A DNA stretch of 64,000 nt from Ulva prolifera (taxonomy: Eukaryota; Chlorophyta; Ulvophyceae; Ulvales; Ulvaceae): the NCBI GenBank assembly GCA_023078555.1, contig CM041198.1:1328856-1392855 (forward strand), read 5' to 3'. Positions 47,344 through 59,140 of this stretch are shown piece after piece. The position numbers and the translations under genes were made by a program. Positions within the stretch are counted from its first letter, which is position 1, and each line of letters opens with the position of its first letter. The notes below the pieces were generated by a model. That model was not told where the DNA came from and searched no databases. It was given only the letters and a program-made list of their open reading frames with translations.

Positions 47344-49321
47344 TTGAGCCCCTGTGGCCACTCTCCAAGCTGGGTGGCGTGTGTCTTCATCTTGGCGGTG
47401 GCGATCAGTGTCAGGCTGGATCTGTCAGCCTGAGGCCATGGTGGGAGTGGCCACGAGGGGTCCGCTCAGGCCATAGCCGTGGCCGCGGTGTTGCAAAGGA
47501 GCTGCGGGAGCCCAGCTGGCGCGGCGAGCATGCCCCATTGCTTTGCCACAGTCTTTTCCTGCGCAGCTTGCGCAAATTCCAAGCTAGGGAGGGACTGCAG
47601 GTTCAAGCAGTCGGCTTCAACGCCATGGCTGCATGAGTTGATTATGATTTTGAGTTCTCCAAAGCCTCTGAGTTTTCTGGGCATCTCAAACAGAAGCAGT
47701 GTTGGGATGCCTGTGCCGTCTCCCACGGGCTCATGCGGTTCTTTGTTCCATGCATTGCTGGAGTGGCAGTCGCTGCCGGCGCAGTGCATGATGCTCGGCA
47801 CGTGCTGCGCGCTATGGCCACCGATGCGGTGCCGCCGTGGGTCATGCTGCGTGCCGTGGAGCGGCGTCTGCGCGCCCATTGCCCATGCATGCCTGTGACA
47901 GCTGTGACAGCTGCGCCCATCGTGTGCCCCTGCCACGCATCACCTCGCGCTGCAGTGGTCGGCTGTTGTTGCAGGCCAGAAAAAACAGTGTGCTTTGCGG
48001 CAGCCAGTGCATCTCTGTGTCTTCCAGAGGCTCTGATCAGCATCATGATGCTCTGCCAAACGGCTGCTGCCTGGCTTGCAGTGGTCGTGAGGCGGACAGC
48101 CGCCACTGCTGTAGTTTTTGTACTTGTAGCAGGTTTTCATATCAGTCCTTATGTCAATGTTTCGCTCATGAGCCTCCGTGCTCCCTGGCGCTCATGCAGA
48201 CGTCACTGCTGCGCGGTGGGAGTTTTGATCGAGAAGCCATGTCAATCACCTGGGCGTGCTCGAGCACTTCCTACTGTGCACCATGGGAGGCGATTGAAAG
48301 AGCGACTGAGCCGAACAGGCGGCATGGGAGGTGGCGGAGGTGATGTGATGCCCTGGATGACGGCCACCTGGGTGTGTGTTTGGGTGTTGTGTCGTAGCCA
48401 GTCCTCCGTTGACGCCTTGTTCCGTGAATGCAAGGCACAGCGTGGTGTGCCAACAGCCCCCGGTTGTTCACAATGTGTAACAATCAATGGTGTAATGTGT
48501 AACAATCAATGGTGTCCGGGGTCGGAAGGGTCTGTATGATGAGAGTGTTTGACAGGCATCGGAGCACCTCAACTCTTGTTTCGGCGTGGGTACTAGTAGT
48601 GCAGTGCGCCAAACATGCACATGGCTACAGGGGCGTCCATCCGGTTGCCACCGAGCCTGTGGGGCTTGACAAAGTATTTTGTTGCAAATTCTCTGATTTA
48701 TTGTTGGTGCATTCCGTGTGCTCAAGGCTGTCCGTCGAAGGGAAGCAGTGACGGGGCTTGCAAGCGGTGTGGCTACAAGGCCGATCACCACAGTCAAGTT
48801 GAATGGTGCTGAGTCTGGTGCAATGAGCTGGAGGGGCAGAACCGCAGACGCCGTCAAGTGCCCGTGTGATGTGCTATATCGCAGCGATGCTGATCCCCAC
48901 TCCCAATACTGGGAGTGGATATCACTCCCAATATTGAGAGGCTCATGATCAAGGCTCGAGATCTATTTGGACTGGCCTTGGCCTATGGTCTGCAGGTGCC
49001 CTGAGCGCTGTGCACGAGCATGTCTCTGCCTGGCCATACAAGCGTCTTGTGCTGCGCTCTGAGCCCACGGGCTTGTTCCCCGAGTGTTTGAATGTCGACT
49101 GATCAGCCTGCGGTGCCTCCGAGGGAGCTAGTGTGATGGTGCCTGTACACCTGGCTACCCCCACCAGTTACAAGATTTATGATGGTGTGTCATTGCTAGT
49201 GGTGGGGGGGGCTAGGTCACTAGCTCCCCACACTGAGCCGTAAATGATCTGATCTGCGGCAGCCCAGTCTCCATTCACACTATGCTCCATATCAGCGGTC
49301 ACTTGCGTCTGTCTCTGTATC
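47344..49321. other. Stretch without a confident gene
   Basis: A 268-codon plus-strand open frame (47733-48539) has a hydrophobic middle but overlaps equally long minus frames and lacks motifs, so it is not called. A perfect 8-bp hairpin (CACTCCCA/TGGGAGTG) lies at about 48899-48918. Confidence 0.4.
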
Positions 49322-50135
49322 TCATAGCTCTACGCCTGGGTGTGGATGCCCAATGTCAAATGACATCAAGAACATCATCTGAACCAGCATCGCAAACAGT
49401 CCACCCATACGGCACATGAGGCCACACCAGAACCTGCCGCAAGTATAGGATAACCCGGGCCTGCAGGTCATCGGTACAGGTGCACCACCTGTTCCATTGA
49501 TCACATACATCTCTTGATCTTTGTCAAAGACCATGGCAGCACAAAACTAGGCATGTGCCACAAGGGCATGACCACAGCCTAGGAAGCGATCGATATTTCA
49601 AGCTCTTTAGGAATGGAAAAATTACCAGGAAGCTACAAGTCGAGCTACAAATGCATGGGTCATGTACGACAAGCAATACCACAGGACTGTGTGCTCATGT
49701 TCAGCTCAATGGGATAGCTGGGGTACAGTCCCTCCTCCCGTGGTAACCCAGTGTTGGTGCCTGCCACACACATCGGAACACCCAGCATACAGTAACTTGT
49801 CTGCATTCGTCCATACTCTCAATACTCCAACAGGCAGGTCTCTGCACCCAGGCCTCTTTTGAGGTGACGCTCAGGTGTGGCGACGGGCACTATTAAAACA
49901 TTGAAAGCATGAACACCGACCAATGCAGGATCTTTGTGAGCATGGGCATGTGCAATGACAGTTGGGCTGTGACATCTGCCCACTTTGCTAGTCTCAGTGG
50001 TCTTTTTTTTACACACAGAGCGCCAACAACCAGAAGAGCCACATGCAAGGCATGCCAAAACTGTGTACAACAATACTCGCTGTTGCGAGTGGCCAAGCAC
50101 ATCTGATTGTCAACGGCCAGTGGCACAAGCACCAC
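49322..50135 (-). other. Candidate downstream exons of copy E
   Basis: Two coding-like pieces on the same strand and 3' of copy E. Near 50135-49893 there is a helix-like FWHALHVALLVVGALCVKK. At 49534-49322 there is MYVINGTGGAPVPM followed by GGLFAMLVQMMFLMSFDIG. The first resembles the helix after copy C and the second the Y-V-x-x-x-G motif before copy G. Splice borders were not resolved and no seven-helix block like F or G was found further left. Confidence 0.3.
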
Positions 50136-50793
50136 GCTCGGATCTCCTGCTATCTAATCTAAATGCTATCAACAGTCCTAACACCTACACGATTCCCAGC
50201 ACTCCTGCTGGCTTCACCCACCAAAATTCCACCCACTGCGACACCCGGTCGGCCTCTCCACATTGCAGACTGAGCTCAATGTGCGCCTCAAGGGCAACAC
50301 AATCAGAGCTACAGGAGTACTGGGAGATGTCACGAAGGCTTCTCACGGACGGTATAAACACTCACTCCTCACTGAGGCCTCCCATCACATACGCTGATTC
50401 CCGCCGCAGCCTTGAATCAGCGAGCCGTGGCAGTTGAGCCCAGGTCGCTCAAAAGCACATGTCTCACCTGCCATGCGAGATGGAGACACCCCGACTAGGA
50501 TTTACCCCTTGTGCTCGGAGGACACCTGCACACACGATTCTCAATCATGCACGGCCCAAATGGGCAAAAGGGTGACATCCACGATTGCGGATCTGCGACA
50601 GAGTCAAGAAGCGACTGACCACGTTCAGAGCGACCAGGCTCGGAGTCAGTACATTACTGCATTCATTGTAGATCAGTGAATTGCGAGTGGTAGAGGATTT
50701 GGGCAATGGGCCCATGTGCTTGGCAATACCAGATCATGCGCAGCTACGGCAGTGCAGGCAAATCCGGAGAAGAGCCGGAGAAGAGCAGCGCAC
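50136..50793. other. Stretch without a recognised gene
   Basis: Presumed intron or 3' part of copy E. Only short open frames are present. Confidence 0.35.
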
Positions 50794-52282
50794 GCCCTCG
50801 GCGGTGGAGCCATCAGTGGAGCCGACGGCGTCGCCGACGGCGGTGTCCTCGCGCTCGCAGCCCTCAATGACGCCAAAGACACCGCTGGTCTCGGCGGCGA
50901 TCCTGGTCCCGACCTCGGAGGTAAAGCAGTCGCCCTCCAGGAACACCTCCGCAACGGCCTGCAGGCGCATGGCCTCACTTGTGGCCACATGCATGTGATC
51001 ATCCCCCACAATCTCAAGAACAGAGGCATTCAACGCCACAGTTCTTGTCTGCGGAGACAGGGACAAAGGCTGCCACTGGCTCCGTTCTGGGCGGCAACGT
51101 GGGCGTTCAAAAAGGAAAAAAGGCTTTTGGTCCCAGCGTGACACCAGCAGGGACAGCATGAGCTATCGGCCGGTCAGATGCGGCAACATAGCCTAGATTA
51201 AAACAGTCGAAACGATCTCTCCTGATCATACTGCCATTTGCTGCGAGAGACACAAGCAGGTGCATGGACGTCCTATTGCGCGGACAAACCACGCCCAACC
51301 CCCGTCATGCTGTACACTCATGAGACAACGCAAGGGGAGCAGGCAGCACCTGTGTGAAGACGGTGGCGTAGGCGAGCGCAGAGCAGTCCGTGAAGGCGCG
51401 TGCAAAGGACTCAGCATCGCCGGATGAGCACGCGGTCACCTCTGAGCGCGCAAATGCATCCGCGATGAGCGTGATGAATGTAGAGGCTGTACCGACGGAC
51501 AGCGCCTGGCCGCTGGCGAAGCAGTCGCACTCCTCAGCCGCGCGCGCGACGGCGGTCGCGTGTGCCTCGGCGCTCGCGGAGGCCCATGCCTCGGCCAGGG
51601 CAGCCGCGGAGGCACAACCGAACGCCTTGCCGGTGGACACGCAGGAGGCCTGGGTCGCGGTGACGGCGCGGGCGAACGCACGCGCCCCACCGCTGGCGGC
51701 CAAGACGACGCTGGCGGCGGTGTCGTTGAAGTCCGGCCGGCAGAACTCAGAGAACGTCTCGGCGACGAGGGAGAGCTGAGCTATCTCCAGCTCAGCGAAG
51801 GACTCCGCAGAAGCCTCACTTTCGCACACGACGGAAGAGTTGGTCGTGAACTCGGTCTCAGTGATGTTTGGAATGCCACCTTCGTCCCCTTCGTTGCCCT
51901 CGTCGCCCTCATCACCTTCGTCGCCTTCTTCGCCTTCGTCGCCCTCGTCACCCTCGTCGCCCTCGTCGCCCTCGTCGCCGTCATCTTCATATTCACCCCC
52001 AACACCCTCATCACCCTCGTCGCCCTCGTCACCTTCGTTGCCCTCGTCGCCTTCGTCGCCCTCGTCGCCACCATTGAGAGAGGGCCGGACAAAGCCGTCC
52101 AGGCCCTCATTGCCCTCGTTGCCCTCGTCGCCCTCGTCGCCCTCGTCGGCGTCATTGCCCCCGATCTTGAACAGCAGGTCGCGGCTGTGAGGGGCAGAGG
52201 GGGTGGCCAGGGCGGCGCTGGAGGGCTGGGTGGCCATCACGGATCCGGCCATCATCAGGCCAACTGTGGCTGCGGCGTACAT
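50794..52282 (-). CDS. Collagen-like / ten-Cys secreted or surface protein, copy E
   Basis: Exons 52282-51350 (311 codons) and 50958-50794 (55 codons), both phase 0; the donor after STAEG implies further exons to the left. The N-terminus MYAAATVGLMMAGSVMATQ is signal-peptide-like, then LLFKI as in copy D. It has the longest triplet region of the three copies: three blocks of Gly-Asp-Glu/Gly-Asn-Glu, the second and third separated by GEYEDD. The ten-Cys domain: ESEASAESF, EFCRPDF, SCVSTGKAFGC, ECDCF, ACSSGD, DCSALAYA, GDCFTSEV, EGCERED. The intron sits at exactly the same codon position as in copy C and is absent from copy D. It lies alone on the minus strand about 24 kb from the plus-strand cluster. 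Role inferred only: secreted or surface-anchored acidic rod protein. Confidence 0.7.
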
Positions 52283-53025
52283 CCTGCACGTAAAATGAAT
52301 TAGCAGATGCTGCCACAGACCCAGATGATTTCAGTCCATGCTTCAGGAAAGCTCGCCTGAGGTGTATGCAGGAGAGGTGCACATGCCGCATGGGAGGTGT
52401 TCATGCAGGATGCTTGTGCCGCAACAGCCATTCCACTTGGCACTTTCACTGTTGCCAACTGTACCACGCACACTCCACAACAAGCCCTGCCAAGTGGAGT
52501 GGATGTGGTTGGGACGTCAGACAAATGCAGAGGGTGAGTGGCACCACTGGATCTTGCCAGTGGACACAAGACAGTTCACTCTTGGCAGGTGCACAAGCAA
52601 GACCTGGGTCTGCCAAGTGGTATGTGGTCAGAGACATGTTCATAGCAGGGAGCATGTGTTTTACACAAGCACAGGGGCAGGAAGCATATGCATTTGAACC
52701 ATCAGCCATTGCTCTTGGGAGCATGTCAACATGACAACACAGGCGGTTGTTGTTCCAAGGCAATGAACAAACTACCGTACACACACCCACACAACCAGAA
52801 ACCGGCAAGCTTGGCTTCCTGGGCTTGCAGAACAGCACAACTACCGCCGCATGACACGCTGACTGACACTTCGCATCTCTTTCTGGCCTATCCCGAGATA
52901 AGACCACGACAGACTGATCCAGCTTCAACTGGTGAACACTGCAGTGAGTGGGGAGCAGTGGTTCAAAAGGGGCACGTACATGGTTGCTGCTTGGGAGGTT
53001 CGGGCGATGTGACTGTGCAGCGGTG

Positions 53026-53461
53026 ATGGGACGCACGTTGAATATCGATGTGGGATGCTGTGGGCTTTTTATACTGTGGCATGCTGGCCTCAACCCAGGG
53101 CATGTGCAGCTCTCTCGCCCGAGGCTGCCCCTTGCAGAATCCCGATTCTCGGGCCCCGGTTCCATCCAGCCCATCACCGATACAACATTCGGAGAATCAG
53201 AACTCGTTGTGTCGGAAATGAACAGCGAGGAGCCGCAAGGCGGGCCACGACCGATCACCGAGCTCAAGGCCTCCTTGGACAGTGTGCAAGGTACCTGGAT
53301 GCACACAACATCAGTATACTATCGGTAACATCCTCCCTTCAGAATCGGTCACATTGTATTTGGTTGCACTGGATCGTGCCGTCGATGCAACAGATGAACG
53401 AGTGTGCACGATTGGTTACCACCGTGAAGCATGGCATTCGTCGATCGCAAACATCATGTAA
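53026..53461 (+). CDS. Small unrecognised two-exon protein
   Basis: Exons 53026-53290 (donor gtacct) and 53343-53461 (after ttcag), joined in consistent phase and ending in TAA at 53459-53461; about 127 residues. The middle holds TTFGESELVVSEMNSEEPQG and PITELKASLDSVQ; the second exon reads SVTLYLVALDRAVDATDERV...REAWHSSIANIM. Both parts have protein-like composition, and the phase match across a 52-base intron is the main evidence. ATG 53026 is one possible start; a splice acceptor (tgcag) just before 53109 would instead make that the beginning of an internal exon. No family recognised. Confidence 0.45.
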
Positions 53462-55061
53462 CAGCGCGTTGGTCTGTCGAGCGGATGTCCAGGCCTCCGA
53501 GAAAGCCAGCAGCGGTGTGAACGACGTGCATGCCGTGGTGCACTTCGCCACATCACACGTGCGGAAGCCCTACCCAGCGCGAAGCTCTCCGGCACGGCAT
53601 ACTGACCTGAAATCAGATGTGATTCTCAGCTGTTCTGACGCAAAGTGTTCATGTTTGCCTCGTTTTGAACTGCTGTGCGCCAAACGGCGAAGCTGGTCTG
53701 CTCAAGCCGGTGGGCCCAGAGGCTGGCGCGATGTTGACCGTTGTTGAAATGAGGTAACCATCAGGCATAGCGTCAATTCGGTGCTCATCGTTCTGCAGAT
53801 CTGTCGACAGCAGCCTCCCCGCTGCACCTGAGCTCAGCTGAGCGGCTTCGCCAACCGGTAAGCAGGCAATGCGCATAAGCTGGCACTTGTGTCGCTCCTG
53901 GCAAGGGCAAAGGGCTCCAGCTCAGCAGCTGTCATAAATGTGGGACACTTATGAATGCGGTGCGCCCAGACGCAGCCTCAAGGCAATGCAAGCTAGCCAC
54001 GCCGCTTGCATCACTAATGAGGATCCTACTTCTACGTATGCGTTGTTTGTCGCGATGCGGTGTTCCGAAATCGAGTCCTCGTCGACACACGTTATTGTTC
54101 CAAATGCATCTGATGGCCTCCTCGCTGTGGGCGCTGTCCCAGGCGCCGTTTGGCAGCGGCCCACCAGGCCATCAACCATCCACTGCAATTTCCGGGGCCA
54201 GACGCTGGAAGCGCAAGTCGTGGTGGCAGGGGGGCCATCGCCATGCATTGCTGTCACATATGAACCATCGACCAGCCCATCAGCGGTGTGAAAACGGAGG
54301 ACCACCGCATCGCTGCTTACTGCATTCCTCTGCCCCACCTGTGCAGGCAACACATCGAGTGCTCCTCTGTGCAAGAGCCGAGATATTTCTGAATACAAGC
54401 CTAAGGAACAGCACACTTGCAGCAGCATGAGCTGCTTCTCTGGCATGCATGGTCCACTCCCGCCCAGGGCCCCCACCTAGTCCGCTAACAACAGCTTTTG
54501 TTCTGACTGAGGTCGTTTGGTCTGCTTTGATTTGATTGACACGTGTACATGGCTGTGTCTGCCCTCTTAGCTGCACCATCTTCTGATGCATGCAACACCA
54601 GGTCTAGCTTGGGTGTGTTGTGGTGGATGGCCGCGGCAGAGTGGATGATGCATGACTGTACGTTTAGATGCAGTTAGGGAGCAGTGCGGCCATGTGTATG
54701 CATGATCATAGCCGTATCCATTTGGACATTGACAACTCCGAAATCCGGGACCGCGTGTGTCCGTTACTGCGCATGTACCTCTGTACCTCTGCCTTTCCCT
54801 CCTTCCCTGGTTGGGATAATGCACCCTAGGCGAAGCACCCGCAGCCAGGCTCTGACTCTGACTCTGACCGTGCGCAGCCGGAGGTGCAGTGAAAACATTC
54901 TGTGTGAAACTACTCTGTGTGCGCATGAGGTAGACTTGCTGCCGCAGCTGTCCATGGCACAGGGCACCGCCAGCAATTGAGCATGGACACGCGGAGGACA
55001 ACTTCTGCATGCATGAGTGTGCGTGTGGAGCACCGAGACCAGCCGGCAGGTATGCAGGTAT

Positions 55062-55164
55062 GGACTGCGTGTGGCTGGTTGCTGGTTGCGTGGGTGTGGG
55101 TGTGCGATTCCCCGGTTGTTGCTCGTGGTGCTACCTGCCTTGCTTGCTTTGTCCTTGTAACACA
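55062..55164 (-). repeat. Dispersed repeat R2
   Basis: Minus strand reads GTGTTACAAGGACAAAG, GCAAGGCAGGTAGCACCACG and CCAGCCACACGCAG, the same order as at 42165-42262. Confidence 0.65.
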
Positions 55165-55779
55165 GAGACAGGCAGGTAGCCTGAACTCAAGCATATGTTC
55201 ACAGCGCAGCATGGATGCTCTCGTGGCTCAGGGCCCTGCAGGGCCCCTGTGGGGAACAACACCTGTTAGTGCAGAACAACCAGAATTGAGGCTGCCCAAC
55301 CAACCGTATCTAGATCTCCTGCCACCCACACCCAGACAGTGCCTACTAGGACGGGGGTATCTGTCAATCTGTCATTCTGTCACGTGGCATGGACCCAGGT
55401 GTTCACATCAGGTACAGGAACAATTGCACGTTGTTGTTGTTGTTGTTGGACCGGCTCCCACAAGTTGTTCACGTCCAACGCCGCCGTGCTGTTGCTCCCC
55501 AAGGACCTGAAAAGACACCTCGCTCCTCCTCCAAGAGCAGATGTGGCCCTGTACTGGTGTGTATCATTGCCATCACGGTGTAGCACCTGTGTAATAGCTG
55601 TCTGTCGGGGTAACGGCACTGTGGGGAACAAATATCGACACTCCTCTAATCTCTAACCTTTAACTCCGTAAGCCCCAGCTTTTAAAATTTTGTGTCACTC
55701 AAATGTGTGTCACTCAGGGAACAAACATCGACACTACTCCAACCTCCCACTCCCATAAGCCCCAGCTTTTGTGTTATTT

Positions 55780-55830
55780 GTGTTACAAGGACAAAGCCAG
55801 CAAGGCAGGTAGCACCGCGAGCAGCAGCCA
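55780..55830 (+). repeat. Dispersed repeat R2
   Basis: TGTTACAAGGACAAAGCC followed by GCAAGGCAGGTAGCACCGCG; about 600 bases from, and inverted relative to, the copy at 55.1 kb. Confidence 0.65.
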
Positions 55831-58800
55831 GGATGCATGGGAACCGCACACCACGCAACAGCTTTTGTGTCACTTGTGTGTCTGTGCGGGCTCCTGTGCG
55901 CATGCTTGTGCGCCATGCCATGCCATGCTTGTGCGCCATGCCATGCCATGCTTTGTGCGTATGCGGGGATAGACCTGGCCAGCTGTGCCAGGTCAACAGT
56001 GGCAGCCATCTGGGTCCTAGACCTAGGATCCCTGTGGCAGTCCAGTGGTAGAGCGGTCTTATCACTGGGCTGCCACAGTCCTAGACCGTCTGGGTGTTAG
56101 GGCTGCCCCAGTGCAGGCAGCTGTCGGCATGCAGGAGCGTTCACACGGACCCTGAGGACCCCGGGCCCAGGCTGAGTACTGCACCACCAGCACTGGCCCG
56201 CCAAGGTTGCCTCCTTGCAGAGGTTGCCGCCCCGCCGCCCCACCCGCTCACCCGTGCTCCATTCCTCTGACAGACACAGTCATGGGTCCCACAGCATGGC
56301 GCGCAAGCAAGGAGGTAGTGCGAGGTAGTAGGAGGTCAGGGCACAGATGGCGCCCTCTGTGGCCCGCCCCATATCTGTCACATGGGGTGGGCTGGGTGTT
56401 ACCGGCAACCCCCTCTCCGGCAACCACGGGTTGCCGGTAACACCGTAACACCCCGCACTACAAGGATGGTAGGCACGCCAGCGTGTACATTAGCGACACT
56501 CGTTTTGCTCGCCGGCACATTCGCGCACATTTCACGGACTCTTTAGACACATTCCGTGACTGGGTGAACTGCGTTCGAAACGTGTACATGGGATGTGTTG
56601 CCCACGTGGTGTCGCGGCGCGCACCTGCAGCGCATCTCAATGTGTGGAATGCAGATGCCGCACACGCGCTTTCATGCTCCTACGAACAGCACATCAGCTG
56701 ATAGGCTGCGTGTGCTCGTCATGTACACGTCCAGCACTCGGCAGCTTCTGATGATGTACATTCCACGAACGCGCTCCGACGCTCCACCGAAGTGTGCAGT
56801 TCCGTGGCTGGTGTACTTGTCGAGCACATGTTTGACCCACGCCACGACCGCGCAAGCTGCTAGCAAATGTACACGAACAGCACATTTCAGCTGATGTGCT
56901 CCTTTTTCAGTTTTCAGTTTTAGTTCGCTCGTTTCGGGTTGCCTGCTATCAGTAGCCTGCTGTTGGCAGCTCAATTCGTAGAGCCGTTGCTGTACGCTAG
57001 GACAGATTGCGATATCAACACGTTCTTCAAATATACTGCATCTATCAGTTGTTCGATTCCAAGATCCGCGAACACGATGTACTTGAGGTGATGCTGTCAG
57101 CGTGTTACAAATGGCGCGGTAGGACGTTCACGTTTGCAGAAACCAGAATCATTTCGCCTGATCCGCGACGACAATGTACAACTCTATATGTATTTGATTG
57201 TTGTAGAGTACTATGCTATCAGGCCTCTTACAGCTTTCGCTGCATACCACTCTGCACAAGCACGACAAGTGCGCAGCAGAGTCGCGGCGTCGTCTGAAAT
57301 GTCAACTCGATAACAGAAGCATGATACTCAACGAAGGTGAAAATCGTGTTACATTGCTACCTGCATATTCCTGTTTGCTGAACGAGGCGCTCACTGCGCT
57401 CCATTGTGGTTTTGTTACGCCAATACTGGTTTGATCGCGGAAGTGTGACCTGCTGGTTGTGCTCGTCACTATTGCGCATAGTATACATCAAAGGAAAGAT
57501 CAAAGATTGAGCCAGTGTTTTAATCAATGATAGTAATTGATTTGACGGTCAACGCTGACGACAAGTGTCAGGTGAACGTCGGCAGACATGAGAAAATTCG
57601 CTCAAGGCACTGTTATGTCGATTGCATTTCTCTCATCTACAGCTAGTCCTCTTGCGGTAGGCATAGCATAATGTCGAATGCGTGTGATCGTGCAGCGTCG
57701 ATCTGCTACGTACGGCCACACGCCGTCGGTTGTCCTGTGAAGGCACAATGCACATATGTGCTGCACTGGTAGCAGCTGACAAATACAATACTTTGCTGCA
57801 CTGTGACTGGGGATGCACGATATCGTGCATATGCAGACATTGTATCTGCAGCTGTACGTTCCGTCTTGTCCACAGTGTACACATCCGCATGCTCAGCCCT
57901 GCTCAAGAACAGCATCAAGCACAACAGTCTGTATTCAGCAGCAATTGTCTGGTTAGTTGTCGGTGTCGCTGCTGTTTCGTCGTGCCGTGGTCAACAACTC
58001 TGATGCCGTGTTGGCACGCGCAGTGCAGCTGCCTGTGCAGCGTGCCAAACACTTTGCATAGCTGCTCCGCATGTTTAGCGTTAGTAAGTGCACATAATGT
58101 ATACCTATGTTGACTGCGCCATGTTCCGGAGAGCCGGGTACCTCAGCGGATGCCAGTGCGACGGCACGGACACTAGTGCCAGATCTGGAGTGGCCTGATA
58201 TGATCGGCATTAACTATTGTCCGTACAATAGAAGATCATGTTAAGCAGCTGCAGCCTACACACGGACCGCATGACCGGGTATCTGCTATCGCATTTCGTG
58301 TGCACCAACTGTACATCATTGTGGTATAACAGCACTCGTAGCCTACGCCTGACGAGCACATTATTCATGAAAGAGTGTCAGTAATGTGCCGATTTTTAAG
58401 GACGTGAACACGCCACGCGAGGAATGTACACGACGAGCGCATCTTGCCGGTCCACTTGCACTGCATGATGCAGGCCGAAGTACTTGCACGTGCACATCAT
58501 CCAGGTACTCGTGAACATTTCAAAGGATTGAATGGGCAGCTCGCGCACTCGTCGCACAGAAGTGTACATTGTCCACAGTCGCAGCGCGTCGACCGTGCAA
58601 CACCACCGTTCACATCCCTGGCAAACAGCACGTTAGCTGTACAGCACTCGGCCACTCCTGCGTCGATCGCCATACAGTTCATACACATCTGGACACTGTT
58701 TGCCTACTGTTCAGCCGGCAATGGGTCACTGATAATGTACAGCATCACCTGCCTACCATCCTTGTAGTGCCGAAATATACTGTGACATACATAGCGTCGT

Positions 58801-59071
58801 CGATAATATTCGAATGTTCATGTGCTTCCGGCGGCATGGGAGTGTTGGATGTGTTGGATGTGTCGGTGCATGTGTTCCAATTGCAAGGACAAAGCCTCTG
58901 TTGTTTCATGAGGTCGGGTTCGATACTGGTTCGCTACTGCGTGCGCTTTGGGGAATCCGTACGTGACCGTGACGACGTGACCATGACCACCTCGAAAAAA
59001 AAAATTTTAAGCTCTAGGAGGCCCTGTGGGTTACGTACCTGGGGGTTTCCAGGTGGTTTGCCTTCCCCATA

Positions 59072-59140
59072 GGTGGTCCCGTCAACTTGGAGTTGTCAAT
59101 GCCCCATGGGATATGGCTCAGTAAACACTCAGATTTGCTT
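59072..59140 (+). repeat. Dispersed repeat R1
   Basis: Head GTGGTCCCGTCAACTTGGAG, TTGTCAATGCCCCATGGG and ATATGGCTCAGTAAA; the T-rich tail is missing here. Confidence 0.65.

Noticed and set aside
47733-48539. 268-codon plus-strand frame
   Set aside because: Composition is uneven, overlapping frames on the minus strand are equally long, and there is no motif or paralogue.
51560-52303. Plus-strand frame rich in Val/Ala/Leu (about 247 codons) opposite copy E
   Set aside because: It is the antisense of GAC-GAG-GGC repeats, which always read as hydrophobic Leu/Val/Ala runs.
52446-53306. 286-codon minus-strand frame
   Set aside because: No recognisable motif. It overlaps the better supported two-exon plus-strand gene, and its Cys and Pro are scattered.
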